Source of the DNA: a virus
DNA: 32,105 nucleotides
Direction: 5' to 3' (one strand)
IMG/VR virus record: IMGVR_UViG_3300030451_000379
Coordinates: 1 to 32,105 of that record
The notes under the pieces are model-generated. The model made no database searches, was not told the DNA's origin, and saw only the letters and a list, made by a program, of their open reading frames with translations. Below are positions 1 through 8,500 of this stretch, piece by piece; within the stretch, counting starts at the first letter, position 1, and every line of letters begins with the position of its first letter. The position numbers were made by a program, and so were the translations under genes.

Positions 1-27
1 TATGCACAGGCAGACAGAGACAAACAA

Positions 28-56
28 AATCTAAATGTAAAGTATAGGTTTAGATT
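28..56. repeat. Inverted repeat AATCTAAA / TTTAGATT
   Basis: AATCTAAA at 28-35 is the reverse complement of TTTAGATT at 49-56, with a 13-base spacer containing AAAGTATA. A near copy (ATCTAAA / TTTAGAT, spacer also with GTATA) lies at 17759-17779 in the only other long intergenic gap. It could be an operator for a dyad-binding regulator or a weak RNA hairpin. Confidence 0.4.
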
Positions 57-428
57 AAGTTTTGGGGGGGTTAAATGCGACCCCTATGTATATATAGTGT
101 GTGTACTCTAAGAAATATCTGTTAATAAATACCTATTAGATTCACTATATGTAGTGGGTACAGACTCTATAAGTACAATGTATTGTATAGTACCTATTGA
201 CTGGCTGTTTAAGCATAGCGAGCCTATTTGCTGTAAAAGCTAAAAAATTTCTAATTTTTATTGTTTGCAAGTCCTTGAGTATTAGGTTTGTGTTTCTGCT
301 TTATACTTGTTAAGTATCCCTAACTTTCTGCCCCTCGATGGCAACTTTACTTGTAACAAACTACTTAATAAAAATATTTGTATGAGGATACTATAGCAGG
401 TTGATTCGTTATGTGTAGTATTAAGAAT

Positions 429-502
429 GAGGGTTGCGTTATAGCTAGGAGTTTCCTCCTTTCGCCTAGTGCCTTTCTGCGTAGCCCTCAAGTTTTTACT
501 TG
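429..502 (+). other. Strong hairpin cluster, candidate small RNA
   Basis: GAGGGTTGCGT (429-439) pairs with GCGTAGCCCTC (479-489) as an 11-pair stem with three G-U pairs. Inside it AGGAG (447-451) pairs with CTCCT (456-460) over a TTTC loop. Alternatively CTAGG (445-449) can pair with CCTAG (465-469). Directly after, CAAGT (489-493) and ACTTG (498-502) form a small hairpin over TTTT. Such GC-rich complementary blocks stand out in AT-rich non-coding DNA. The strand is chosen because of the T-rich 3' side, and transcription is not shown. Confidence 0.4.
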
Positions 503-571
503 CATAAAAATAAAATCTAGTATACTAATTTTTATATATTAATCCCTTTGTTTAGTATGTATCTCGATTAT

Positions 572-647
572 GGTAGGGCGTCTTAGACCAAGGATGTTGG
601 AACTAGCAATAGCAACAGCATCCTCCTACCTAAAAAAAATTTTTTTT
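572..647 (+). other. Two-part stem followed by A8T8, candidate structured RNA or terminator
   Basis: GGTAGG (572-577) pairs with CCTACC (625-630). An inner stem AGGATG (591-596) pairs with CATCCT (619-624), lies flush against the outer stem on the 3' side, and extends through TTG 597-599 / CAA 613-615 after a three-base bulge. Left of the inner stem is a 13-base bulge. The structure is followed by eight A (632-639) and eight T (640-647). The T tract lies nine bases past the stem, unusual for a plain terminator, so a folded small RNA is equally possible. Confidence 0.4.
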
Positions 648-705
648 GCCCACTTTATTTATCTAGCATTCTATATTGATAAGTACACAACTGAATAAAA
701 AACAT

Positions 706-736
706 AAGACCCTGACATCAGCCCTGCCAGGGTTTT
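706..736 (+). terminator. Candidate rho-independent terminator
   Basis: ACCCTG (709-714) pairs with CAGGGT (728-733) over a 13-base loop, and the pairing can extend outward through AAG (706-708) with TTT (734-736), one pair being G-U. The T tract is short and shared with the stem, so termination may be partial. It sits immediately upstream of the promoter for the late operon. Confidence 0.4.
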
Positions 737-737
737 G

Positions 738-746
738 TGTTATGAT
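738..746 (+). promoter_or_regulatory. Extended -10 promoter for the late gene operon
   Basis: TGT followed by TATGAT (741-746) fits an extended -10 element. The overlapping TATGATAAT resembles the TATGATATAAT elements at 17784 and 29954. A start near 753 would give a roughly 20-base leader carrying the ribosome binding site TAGGAG (761-766) for the gene at 773. I see no clear -35. Confidence 0.4.
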
Positions 747-772
747 AATTAAAAACAACATAGGAGCAATAT

Positions 773-835
773 ATGCCAATGAGTAAAAAGGGTAAAAAGA
801 AAAGATACCCAAGCAAAAGAATAAACAAAAAATAA
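773..835 (+). CDS. 20-residue basic micro-protein
   Basis: A 20-codon frame beginning MPMSKKGKKK and ending INKK; eleven of its residues are Lys or Arg. A good ribosome binding site (TAGGAG, 761-766) lies seven bases before the ATG, and the stop overlaps the next start as TAATG, so translation would feed directly into the following gene. Its product could bind nucleic acid, or the frame could mainly be a leader ensuring translation of the next gene. I do not recognise a family. The site spacing and coupling are what support it; the length is too small for homology to help. Confidence 0.5.
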   Translation: MPMSKKGKKKRYPSKRINKK

Positions 836-1116
836 TGCCACACGGTGGTCCTACTCCCGAAAGAGTCAAGAAGACTATGAAACGCCTGGGGCTAAAAGGT
901 GTCAACAAACCTAAAGCTCAGAAGTCAGGTGGTAAGTCGCATGTCGTTATGGCTCATTGGGGTAAAGAATATAAAGTAATTAGATTTGGTCAAGCCGGTG
1001 TTAAGGGAAGTCCTAAAGGAACTAAACGTAATCAAGCGTTTAAAAAGAGACATGCAAAAAATATTGCTAAGGGACCGAAATCAGCAGCATATTGGGCAAA
1101 TAAGGTAAAATGGTAA
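835..1116 (+). CDS. Conserved small basic phage protein (KVIRFGQ / AAYWANKVKW type)
   Basis: 93 residues, very rich in Lys and Arg. The core HVVMAHWGKEYKVIRFGQ (about residues 36-53) and the ending RHAKNIAKGPKSAAYWANKVKW resemble a small basic protein I remember from many marine tailed phages, where its role is unknown. A nucleic-acid or packaging-related role is plausible from charge and from its place directly before the terminase, but this is inference. It starts on the TAATG overlap with the preceding 20-codon gene and is followed one base after its stop by the next small basic gene, so the set is probably co-translated. Confidence 0.85.
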   Translation: MPHGGPTPERVKKTMKRLGLKGVNKPKAQKSGGKSHVVMAHWGKEYKVIRFGQAGVKGSPKGTKRNQAFKKRHAKNIAKGPKSAAYWANKVKW

Positions 1117-1117
1117 A

Positions 1118-1267
1118 ATGAGTTTATATAGAAACATAAATAAAAGAAAGAAAGCAGGCACTAGCAGGTCGAAAAAAAATTCAACTATTAGTGCAAAAAA
1201 CTATAGGGAAATGCAAAAAGGATTTCCTAATAGTAAAAAAAATAAAGCCAAACGTAAAAAGAAATAA
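1118..1267 (+). CDS. 49-residue Lys/Arg-rich small phage protein
   Basis: The frame starts with an ATG one base after the previous stop and encodes 49 residues beginning MSLYRNINKRKKAGTSRSKK and ending in KRKKK. The pattern (YRNINKRKKAGTSRSK, then STIS, then a Lys-rich tail) resembles tiny proteins I recall beside the preceding family in marine phage genomes. No domain or catalytic motif is visible and the whole chain is basic and probably disordered. It could be a DNA-associated virion or packaging accessory. Coupling with its neighbours and the maintained frame support it being real. Confidence 0.7.
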   Translation: MSLYRNINKRKKAGTSRSKKNSTISAKNYREMQKGFPNSKKNKAKRKKK

Positions 1268-1270
1268 TTT

Positions 1271-1366
1271 TTGATAATACAATGTCCTCGATGTGGTGGA
1301 GACCTTTTACCACAAAATGGAATGAAGTGTACAAACAAAGATTGTAAAAATTATGGAAAAAAATAA
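1271..1366 (+). CDS. 31-residue zinc-ribbon micro-protein
   Basis: From a TTG start the frame reads LIIQCPRCGGDLLPQNGMKC then TNKDCKNYGKK. CPRC and the later C-K-C-T-N-K-D-C give a CxxC...CxxxxC layout typical of a tiny zinc ribbon. The stop lies 14 bases inside the terminase gene in another frame. No ribosome binding site is evident before TTG and no ATG precedes the first cysteine pair, so the start is uncertain (an upstream ATA or re-initiation are alternatives). The four well-placed cysteines are the main reason to keep it. Confidence 0.35.
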   Translation: MIIQCPRCGGDLLPQNGMKCTNKDCKNYGKK

Positions 1367-3287
1367 ATTATGTTATGCAGCAGGATGTCACAGACCTTTA
1401 CCGAAAGGTCGCTCTAAATTTTGTAGTGACAGGTGTTCTAACCGAATAGCACAACAAAAGAAACGTGCAAAGAAAGCAGGAGTTACCTGGACACAAGAAG
1501 ACGATACACTAGAAATACCTAGCCACAAAAAAAATGTATCTGCTAGACGTGGACAAGTTTATGATGACATAAAAGAATCAGGACTTGCATTAGAAATATA
1601 CGAAAAAACAAACACAATATCCGGTGTAGCAAAAATACTAGGCACAACTGATGCAGCAGTATCTATGGCATACCAGGCATACTTAGAAGATATAACAGTA
1701 GAAAAAGAACAAAAAGATTGGAAAGTACCACAAGTTGCAGAAAAAACTTTAGAAGATTTTGATAAATTTAGAGAAAGATATTTTAGAACAGAACAAGGTA
1801 TACCATACGAAACGCCTAAGTTTCATGCAAAATGGATAGAACAAATTATGCAAAGTATTGAAACTGGTGGTCAAAGAATGATACTTTCTCCACCACGACA
1901 CGGCAAAACAGATTTGCTTATACATTTTGTTATATGGCTTATTTGTAAAAATCCTAACATAAGAATTTTATGGGTAGGTGGTAACGAAGATATTGCAAAA
2001 AATGCTATGGGTTCTGTTATTGACCAGTTAGAGTTTAACGAATTACTTATTGAAGAAATATGTGGACCAGGAGTAAAATTTAAACCTAAAACAAAATCAG
2101 CTAAGTCTTGGTCACAGAGTGGTTTTACTGTTGGTACAAGAACCGTTACCGGTATTAAAAGTCCGACTATGGTAGGTATAGGTCGTGGTGGTAAGATTCT
2201 ATCAAGAGACTGTGACATAATTATTGCTGATGACATTGAAGACCACAGTTCTACTATGCAACCTGCATCAAGAGAAAACACAAGAAACTGGTGGACTACA
2301 ACATTATCAAGTCGTAAAGAAGAACACACTGCAATGATTGTTATAGGTTCAAGACAACACTATGACGATTTATATTCACATTTGTTAGAAAATGAATCTT
2401 GGGAAACAACTGTAGAAGAAGCACATGATACTGCATGTACTATAACTGATTGGAACGAAGAAGACCATACAGATTGTATGTTGTGGTCAGGCAAAAGGTC
2501 TTACAAGTGGTTAATGGATAGAAAACGAGCAGCAGAAACTACAGGTGGTAGAGCTATATTTGAAATGGTTTATCTTAATGTTGCAATGCCTGAAGGACTA
2601 AGTTTATTTAGTCGAGAAGAAATTGAAGCATGTAGAGACCAAAAGAGGGACATAGGGCAGGTACCTAGAGGCACACGCCTTATTGCAGGACTTGACCCTG
2701 CCTCTACTGGATACCAGGCAGCATTTTTGTGGGCTTATGGACCTGCAGATGGAATTATGTACATGGTAGATATGCACAATAATTTAGGTGGTGGTATACC
2801 TGAAGCACTTAAAGTTATAAAAGATTGGTGGTCAAAATATAATTGTTCTCACTGGGTTATAGAAGAAAACGGATTTCAAAAAGCTATACGACAAGATAAA
2901 TCTATACGTGATTTTGCATCAACACATGGTATATTTTTAGAAGGACATGAAACGTATTCAAATAAGTTTGACCCTATATTTGGTGTAACAGCTATGCGAC
3001 CATCGTTTCAAGAAGGTATAATTAATTTACCGTATATGGGTTTTGAAGCTCAAGAAAAGGTAAACTTATATACAAGTCAGTTAGTGTATTTTAGTTCTGC
3101 TAAGAACAAGAGCAAGACAGTAGGTACAAAGACTGACATAGTTATGGCTAGTTGGTTTCCAATGAGAGCAATTAGACGTATGCAAAAAGAACGGTTAGCC
3201 GAACTAGACACAGATTATGTGCCTAGCTTTGCTGATTATGAAACAAGTAGTTTTAATGAAGGATTATGGGATAGAGACGAATGGTAA
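1353..3287 (+). CDS. terL: Terminase large subunit with N-terminal zinc knuckle and helix-turn-helix
   Basis: 644 residues. This is the ATP-driven DNA packaging motor and headful nuclease. Residues 7-28 hold a CxxxxC...CxxxC zinc-knuckle-like motif, and residues 88-112 (SGVAKILGTTDAAVSMAYQAY) look like a helix-turn-helix, a DNA-recognition part usually found in the separate small subunit. The ATPase follows: Walker A SPPRHGKTD about 179-187, Walker B DIIIADDIED 288-297 and the IGSRQHYDDL motif 331-340. The nuclease domain has GLDPAS (446-451), WVIEENGF (501-508) and TKTDIVMAS with Asp595. The chain is longer than a typical terminase (about 450-550) by the N-terminal part. No clear ribosome binding site is seen at the ATG. 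It overlaps the portal start by 7 bases. Confidence 0.93.
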   Translation: MEKNKLCYAAGCHRPLPKGRSKFCSDRCSNRIAQQKKRAKKAGVTWTQEDDTLEIPSHKKNVSARRGQVYDDIKESGLALEIYEKTNTISGVAKILGTTDAAVSMAYQAYLEDITVEKEQKDWKVPQVAEKTLEDFDKFRERYFRTEQGIPYETPKFHAKWIEQIMQSIETGGQRMILSPPRHGKTDLLIHFVIWLICKNPNIRILWVGGNEDIAKNAMGSVIDQLEFNELLIEEICGPGVKFKPKTKSAKSWSQSGFTVGTRTVTGIKSPTMVGIGRGGKILSRDCDIIIADDIEDHSSTMQPASRENTRNWWTTTLSSRKEEHTAMIVIGSRQHYDDLYSHLLENESWETTVEEAHDTACTITDWNEEDHTDCMLWSGKRSYKWLMDRKRAAETTGGRAIFEMVYLNVAMPEGLSLFSREEIEACRDQKRDIGQVPRGTRLIAGLDPASTGYQAAFLWAYGPADGIMYMVDMHNNLGGGIPEALKVIKDWWSKYNCSHWVIEENGFQKAIRQDKSIRDFASTHGIFLEGHETYSNKFDPIFGVTAMRPSFQEGIINLPYMGFEAQEKVNLYTSQLVYFSSAKNKSKTVGTKTDIVMASWFPMRAIRRMQKERLAELDTDYVPSFADYETSSFNEGLWDRDEW

Positions 3288-5038
3288 AGTCTAAAGATGA
3301 ACTCTACGACAGAGTAGATTATTTAAGAAAAATAAATCAAGATGGTATGGTCGATAGAGCTAGAATACGTGACATTTTAAATGGTGGACAAGAAGCTGTT
3401 CGTGCATTACTTGGAGACCGTTCAAGCATGGATTTTCACGAATTGCCTGCACCAAATTTATTTTTATCAGCATTAGAAAGATTTGCACAAAAATTAGGAA
3501 GAAGTCCTGATTTAAAAATAGACGTTATTAATGCTAAAGATTCTGAAAGAGCAAAAAAGAAATCAGAAAAACTAGAACGTATTGTTGGAGCATACGATGA
3601 TATGCAAAAATTACATTTACAATTACCACAAGTAGGTAGATGGCTACCTGGTTATGGTTTTGCTGTATGGACAATAAATACTAAATACGATAAAGACAAC
3701 AACCCATATCCTTGTGCAGAAATAAGAGACCCTTTTACTTGTTATCCTGGACCTTTTGGTAATGACCAACAGCCTAAAGATTTAGCAATAATTACTAGAG
3801 TTCCAGTTAGTACATTACTTGAACAATACCCGGAGCAAAAAGCTGCAATTATAGGAGACAATGCAGAATCATCTAATGATTTTACAATGTTATATTACAA
3901 CGATGGTGCTGCTTCTTGGGCAAATCAAAATGGAGACGGCAAAGTAGTTGTTGAATATATGGATAAAGAAGGAACATATATATTTTTACCTGAAAATAAA
4001 AAAATAATAGATTTTATTCCTAATCCACTGAAAAGTGGTCCAATGTATGTTATTGCAAAAAGATTTGCTTTTGACCAAATGCAAAGTCAATTTCAACATG
4101 TAATTGGTTTAATGGCTAATATGGCAAAAATAAATATTCTTGGAACAATTGCTATGGAAGATGCAGTGTTTACAGAAACAAATATCGTTGGAGAAATAGA
4201 ATCCGGTAAGTACCGTAAAGGTAGATTTGCTGTAAACTATTTAGCTCCAGGTTCATCTGTTTCTAAACCAGTTAACAATCTTCCATATCAATTATTTCAA
4301 CAAGTAGATAGATTAGAAAGACATTTGCGTCTAGGTTCTGCATATCCTGTATCTGATGATGGACAATCCCCTAACAGTTTTGTTACAGGTAGAGGATTAG
4401 AAGAACTTGGACAATCTGCATCTATGCACGTTAGAGAATACCAAGTCATACTTAGAGAAGCATTACAAGAAGTAGATGCTAAAAGATTAGAGTTTGATGA
4501 AGTTATGTATCCTAATAAGAGAAAACCAATTGCAGGAATGCACAAAGGCACAGCTTATAAAGAATCATACACACCAAGTTCTGACATATCAGAAATGTAT
4601 AAGACAAGAAGAGTATACGGAGTAATGGCAGGTTTTGACGAACCACAAAAAGTTATTACTGGGTTGCAATTAAAACAGCAAGGTATCATAGATACACAAA
4701 CACTGCAAGAAAACCTAGACGGGTTAGATAATATTACAAACATACAAAACAGAATTAATTCTGAAAAAGCAGAAACTGTATTGTTTGAATCATTAATGGC
4801 TCAAGCAGCTCAAGGTAATCCAAAAGCTACTATGGCAGCAGCAGAGATTAGAAAAAATCCTGGACAAATGACAAAGATACTTGATAAGTTTTATACAGCA
4901 GAAGAAGAAACATCGCCTGAAGAAGAAGCGATTATTGGTGCTGCACAACAACAACCACAAGGTCCAACAGGACCACAAGATATTGCATCAGTATTAGCAG
5001 GATTAGGAGCAGGACAACAAGGAGTTCCTGGTGGCTAG
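3281..5038 (+). CDS. Portal protein
   Basis: 585 residues starting within the terminase stop (ATGGTAA overlap). The portal forms the dodecameric ring at the head vertex through which DNA enters and leaves, and docks the terminase. The length, position straight after terL, the central segment LPQVGRWLPGYGFAVWTINT with following RDPFTCYPGPFG (about residues 115-160), and the Gln/Pro/Gly-rich C-terminus (about 550-585) fit phage portals of the SPP1 gp6-like sort, as in actinophages. The middle (MQSQFQHVIGLMANMAKINILG, about 267-289) would correspond to the stem and wing helices. No protease or fused head-maturation domain is visible. Confidence 0.85.
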   Translation: MVKSKDELYDRVDYLRKINQDGMVDRARIRDILNGGQEAVRALLGDRSSMDFHELPAPNLFLSALERFAQKLGRSPDLKIDVINAKDSERAKKKSEKLERIVGAYDDMQKLHLQLPQVGRWLPGYGFAVWTINTKYDKDNNPYPCAEIRDPFTCYPGPFGNDQQPKDLAIITRVPVSTLLEQYPEQKAAIIGDNAESSNDFTMLYYNDGAASWANQNGDGKVVVEYMDKEGTYIFLPENKKIIDFIPNPLKSGPMYVIAKRFAFDQMQSQFQHVIGLMANMAKINILGTIAMEDAVFTETNIVGEIESGKYRKGRFAVNYLAPGSSVSKPVNNLPYQLFQQVDRLERHLRLGSAYPVSDDGQSPNSFVTGRGLEELGQSASMHVREYQVILREALQEVDAKRLEFDEVMYPNKRKPIAGMHKGTAYKESYTPSSDISEMYKTRRVYGVMAGFDEPQKVITGLQLKQQGIIDTQTLQENLDGLDNITNIQNRINSEKAETVLFESLMAQAAQGNPKATMAAAEIRKNPGQMTKILDKFYTAEEETSPEEEAIIGAAQQQPQGPTGPQDIASVLAGLGAGQQGVPGG

Positions 5039-5231
5039 TCCTGAACAAGAATTAAAAAAACAATTTTACGATATTATAAATGCTGAAGACTGGGATGATA
5101 CTGGTTATCCTGAAAGACCTCAAGAACAAATATCAGATGTGGCTTTAGGAGATATTATGATTCCTACACCAATACCTGGTGTATGGATACACGTTAATCT
5201 AGGTTTTGAAATAGAGGATGGTTCATGGTAA
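5031..5231 (+). CDS. 66-residue acidic protein, unknown function
   Basis: Starts 8 bases inside the portal gene with GGAG about ten bases upstream of the ATG (near 5020) and ends overlapping the next start by 7 bases. The sequence is acidic at the N-terminal half (QFYDIINAEDWDDTG) and ends with a beta-like stretch IPGVWIHVNLGFEIEDGSW. I recognise no family. Its place between the portal and the giant virion protein suggests a minor head or vertex protein, or a chaperone for the portal. No signal peptide or membrane segment is present. Confidence 0.75.
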   Translation: MASPEQELKKQFYDIINAEDWDDTGYPERPQEQISDVALGDIMIPTPIPGVWIHVNLGFEIEDGSW

Positions 5232-5530
5232 GAAAGAAAAAAATACAAGTGCCTACAAGAGCAGAAGGAGACCCAACAGGTCAGACACAGATGTTGCAAG
5301 AACAAGTAGATGCAGTATCTCCAGGACAAGAAGCAGCTTTACCTGAAGCACCTATACGTACTGCACAACCACAACCTGTTCAAGATATATTTGCTACACC
5401 TTCACAAAAATTACAAGAACCAGGTAATGAGTTGGGAGAAAACGAAGCAATGTTTACTGCTGACAACGATATTGAAATTGTAAAGGCAATTTTACTGGAG
5501 AAATTTCCATCACTAACAAGTAGGTTCTAA
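5225..5530 (+). CDS. 101-residue Gln/Pro-rich protein, unknown function
   Basis: Starts 7 bases before the preceding stop, with GAGGA about eight bases upstream, and its stop forms TAATG with the giant gene. It begins basic (MVRKKKIQVPTR), has a disordered-looking middle rich in Gln, Pro, Ala and Glu (about residues 15-70), and ends in a predicted helix (DIEIVKAILLEKFPSLTSRF, 82-101). The layout of a disordered tether with a terminal helix is seen in small head proteins and scaffolding-like peptides, but no family is recognised. The tight coupling on both sides shows that it is expressed with the portal and the giant virion protein. Confidence 0.75.
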   Translation: MVRKKKIQVPTRAEGDPTGQTQMLQEQVDAVSPGQEAALPEAPIRTAQPQPVQDIFATPSQKLQEPGNELGENEAMFTADNDIEIVKAILLEKFPSLTSRF

Positions 5531-8500
5531 TGGCTTCTTATTATCTCAAATGGGGAGAAGAAAGATTAGAAGATAAATACTATCAAGATGCTCAAAAACA
5601 ATCTATTGATGTGCAAAAAAGTATTCTTGGAGATGATGGTATAGATGCTTTAGCTGATAAAACTACAACTTTAAAAGGTATGAATCCTTTTGAATCAGAT
5701 GATTTAGCTATGGCTTCAGCAACTTTAAACCTTACAAACCAACAATATTACAATTTGTGGACACAAACAAAACCACAACAATATTATTATTCAAACGGAG
5801 AAACATCTCCTACAGTAGAATTTTCTAAAAAGTTTTTTGAAAGAATTAAAGACGCAGTAAACAACACAAAAGAAATACAAAGACAAACACAGTTAGATTT
5901 ATTTGGAGAAAACCAAATTAGAAAAAGCACTGTAATAAATGCTGCATTGGTAGCACTTAACTCTATATTTGAAACAGGTAGTACGTTTTTAGTTAACACT
6001 ATTGCATTAGAACAAAAAGCATATCAAGCAGAATGGGCTGAAAGTTTAGGATTAAATATAGATAGGGACTTTGCAAGATATGTAGGAGACAAAGACACAG
6101 AAAAAAATGAAGTACCTTTAGGAATAAAAATAAAATCTTTTGGAGCAGGTGTTAAATCTTTACTTATCAATGCAGATAGACAACAAAATAATTTAATAAA
6201 CAATATTTTAAATAACGAAACAGTGGCTCAAGCACCTTACATATCAGATAGAGCAAGAAATTATCTTATGAGCAAAAATCTTATAGATGATTTAGGAAAT
6301 CCTATGTTGCAAAAATCTGATTTGCAAGTTGTCCAGGAAGCATTTCCTGATGTTTTATCAGAACAAATAAAAATATTAACTGGTGGTGTAGAGAGAAAGT
6401 TAACTCTTAATGAATCAGTAGAAGTATATCAAATGGCTTTTAATGAAATACTTGGAGGAGGTATTGGTCAAGAAGGATTAGCAGGATGGTTTGGTCGTGG
6501 AGAATATTTAGACCAAGCAGAAGAAACAAGAGAAGGTTTTAAAAAAGCAAGCATTGCATCTAACTTTGGAGACTTAGTTAGATATACATTTACTGGTTCT
6601 TTATCAGGAGAATACAGCCCAAAGATGGCAGTAAGTCAAGATATACAAGAACAAGCAGACGTAGATTTATTTTTACTACAGTCAGCATACGATGTAGGTT
6701 CTATAACAAAAGAAGATTATGAGTTAGCAAAAACAAAAATAGAAGAGATAGAACAAAATGCACTTAGTGATATGGAGTTTGACCCTAAGCACGGATTTAA
6801 CTCTTGGATAGGTTTTACTACTAACTTAATTGGAATGATAAAGACTGACCCTTTTATCATGTCAAGCAAAGGTGTAGGAGTTGGTGGTAGAGGAGTTGCT
6901 AGCGAAGAAGTATTAACAGGTGTTGGTAAACAACTTGATGAGCATTTAAAAGCAGGAGGAACTGCTGCAGATTTTTTTGCTGAAGGACAAGACGATGCTA
7001 TAAGAATACTTGCTGACAAAGTACAAGTATTAGCAGAAGCAGATGCACCTTTGTTTAGTGAACTTACTATGAGAGGTTTTAGTCCTGAAGTTGCATATCG
7101 TATAGTAGATAATCCTGTAAATAATCCACAAGGTTATTTTGATATTATTAAAGACTCTTTGACTAGAGGTTATATATCAGACATAAGAGTAAACGGAAAG
7201 ATGAGTTCTAATGCAAAAGACTTCCATTTACAGCCAAAAGTATTTAGTGATAACTTCTTAGACAATATAGCCGATACTATGACAGGAAATACTACTACTG
7301 CAAACTACATTAGAGGTGGTGGCACAAAAGCAAAAGGTAAAATTAGAACAGCTACATCTAGTGCAAAAGATATATTTTTAGGCACCGATATTAGGTTACC
7401 TTCAAGACCATTTGCTTTTTTAACAGATACATCAAGGTCTGTTGACACATTTGTAAAGACAGGAAGAATGATGAGTGTTCCTACACCAATCATAGAAGAT
7501 TTGTCTAAAAAGTTTTATATAGCAATACAAGATAAAAATTATAAACTAGCTCAAAGCATATATTATGACGAGTTAGTTATGAGAGAAGGTGCTATACAGT
7601 TAAAAGCAACATTCGGTTTATCAGACAAAGAGTTGCAATTATTTTTTAGAGAACACTTAGATGATGTAAGAGGATTTAGTGACAGGGGTAAAACGTATAG
7701 ACCTGCACAAAGTTCTAAATATTATGATGATGATTTTGTAGACCCATTTGTAAAAGCACAGTATGCAGACCAAATAATTAATGAAGAAGAGTTAGTGCAA
7801 TGGTCACAAAAAGCTCTAGGTATGGCAGGACAGGCAATGGATTTATCAATAAACATTCCTGATTTAAGAGCTACATTACGCCATACAGGTATAAGAAGAA
7901 GATTACGAAACAAACTCGTAGGTTCTAATCAAGTAGATGAAAGCATAGCATTAATACGTGCAGAAGCAGACAAAGGAGTCAAAGGAACATTTTTTGACCC
8001 TGACACACCACTAGGACAAATTACAAAAGGTGCATTTGATGATTTGCCTGATGAAAGTTTCTTATATAAAAAATTAGTAATGGATGTGCCTTCTGCATTA
8101 GAAACAGGACTGTTTACTTTTATATCAAGAGTTTGGATGCCATTACAGTTAATAACACGTATTGCATTCCCACTTAAAATAACTACAGACGGTATGTTAA
8201 GAGTATCTACAAAAGGTTTAGCTTCTATATTTAGAGACCCTGCAGAATACATGAAGATGATATTTAATGACCCTGACGGTCTTATGATACGTTACTTAGA
8301 AAGTAAAGGTATTGATGTATCTCCTCTTACAAGTTTGCGTGGACCATTTAGAGTTACTAAACCAATACAAGGTGGTACTTTATCAGAAAAACTACCACTT
8401 AAATATAGAAAAACATTAGGTGCTTTGACTGAAGGTAACTCAGAATTTGGTGTGCCTGAAGTGCGTGATTTGTACGAAAGAGACCCAAAGTTTACTTCTG

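Larger units (their letters stand above)
1..772. other. Non-coding, hairpin-rich region upstream of the late genes
   Basis: I find no convincing gene on either strand in these 772 bases. Reading frames are short, lack ribosome binding sites and cross strong hairpins. The stretch holds an inverted repeat (28-56), small stems such as GGTAC 157-161 with GTACC 190-194 enclosing TACAAT 174-179 / ATTGTA 182-187, ATACTT 303-308 / AAGTAT 312-317, two larger stem structures (429-502 and 572-647), a terminator-like hairpin (706-736) and an extended -10 promoter (738-746). It probably separates an upstream transcription unit from the virion operon. It could also carry a packaging or replication signal, which I cannot recognise from sequence alone. 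Confidence 0.6.

Noticed and set aside
282-491. 69-residue - strand frame
   Set aside because: No ribosome binding site, no recognisable sequence, and it crosses the strong hairpin at 429-502.
663-908. 81-residue hydrophobic - strand frame
   Set aside because: It overlaps the + strand promoter and the start of the small basic genes; the hydrophobic look is the complement of Lys/Arg-rich codons.
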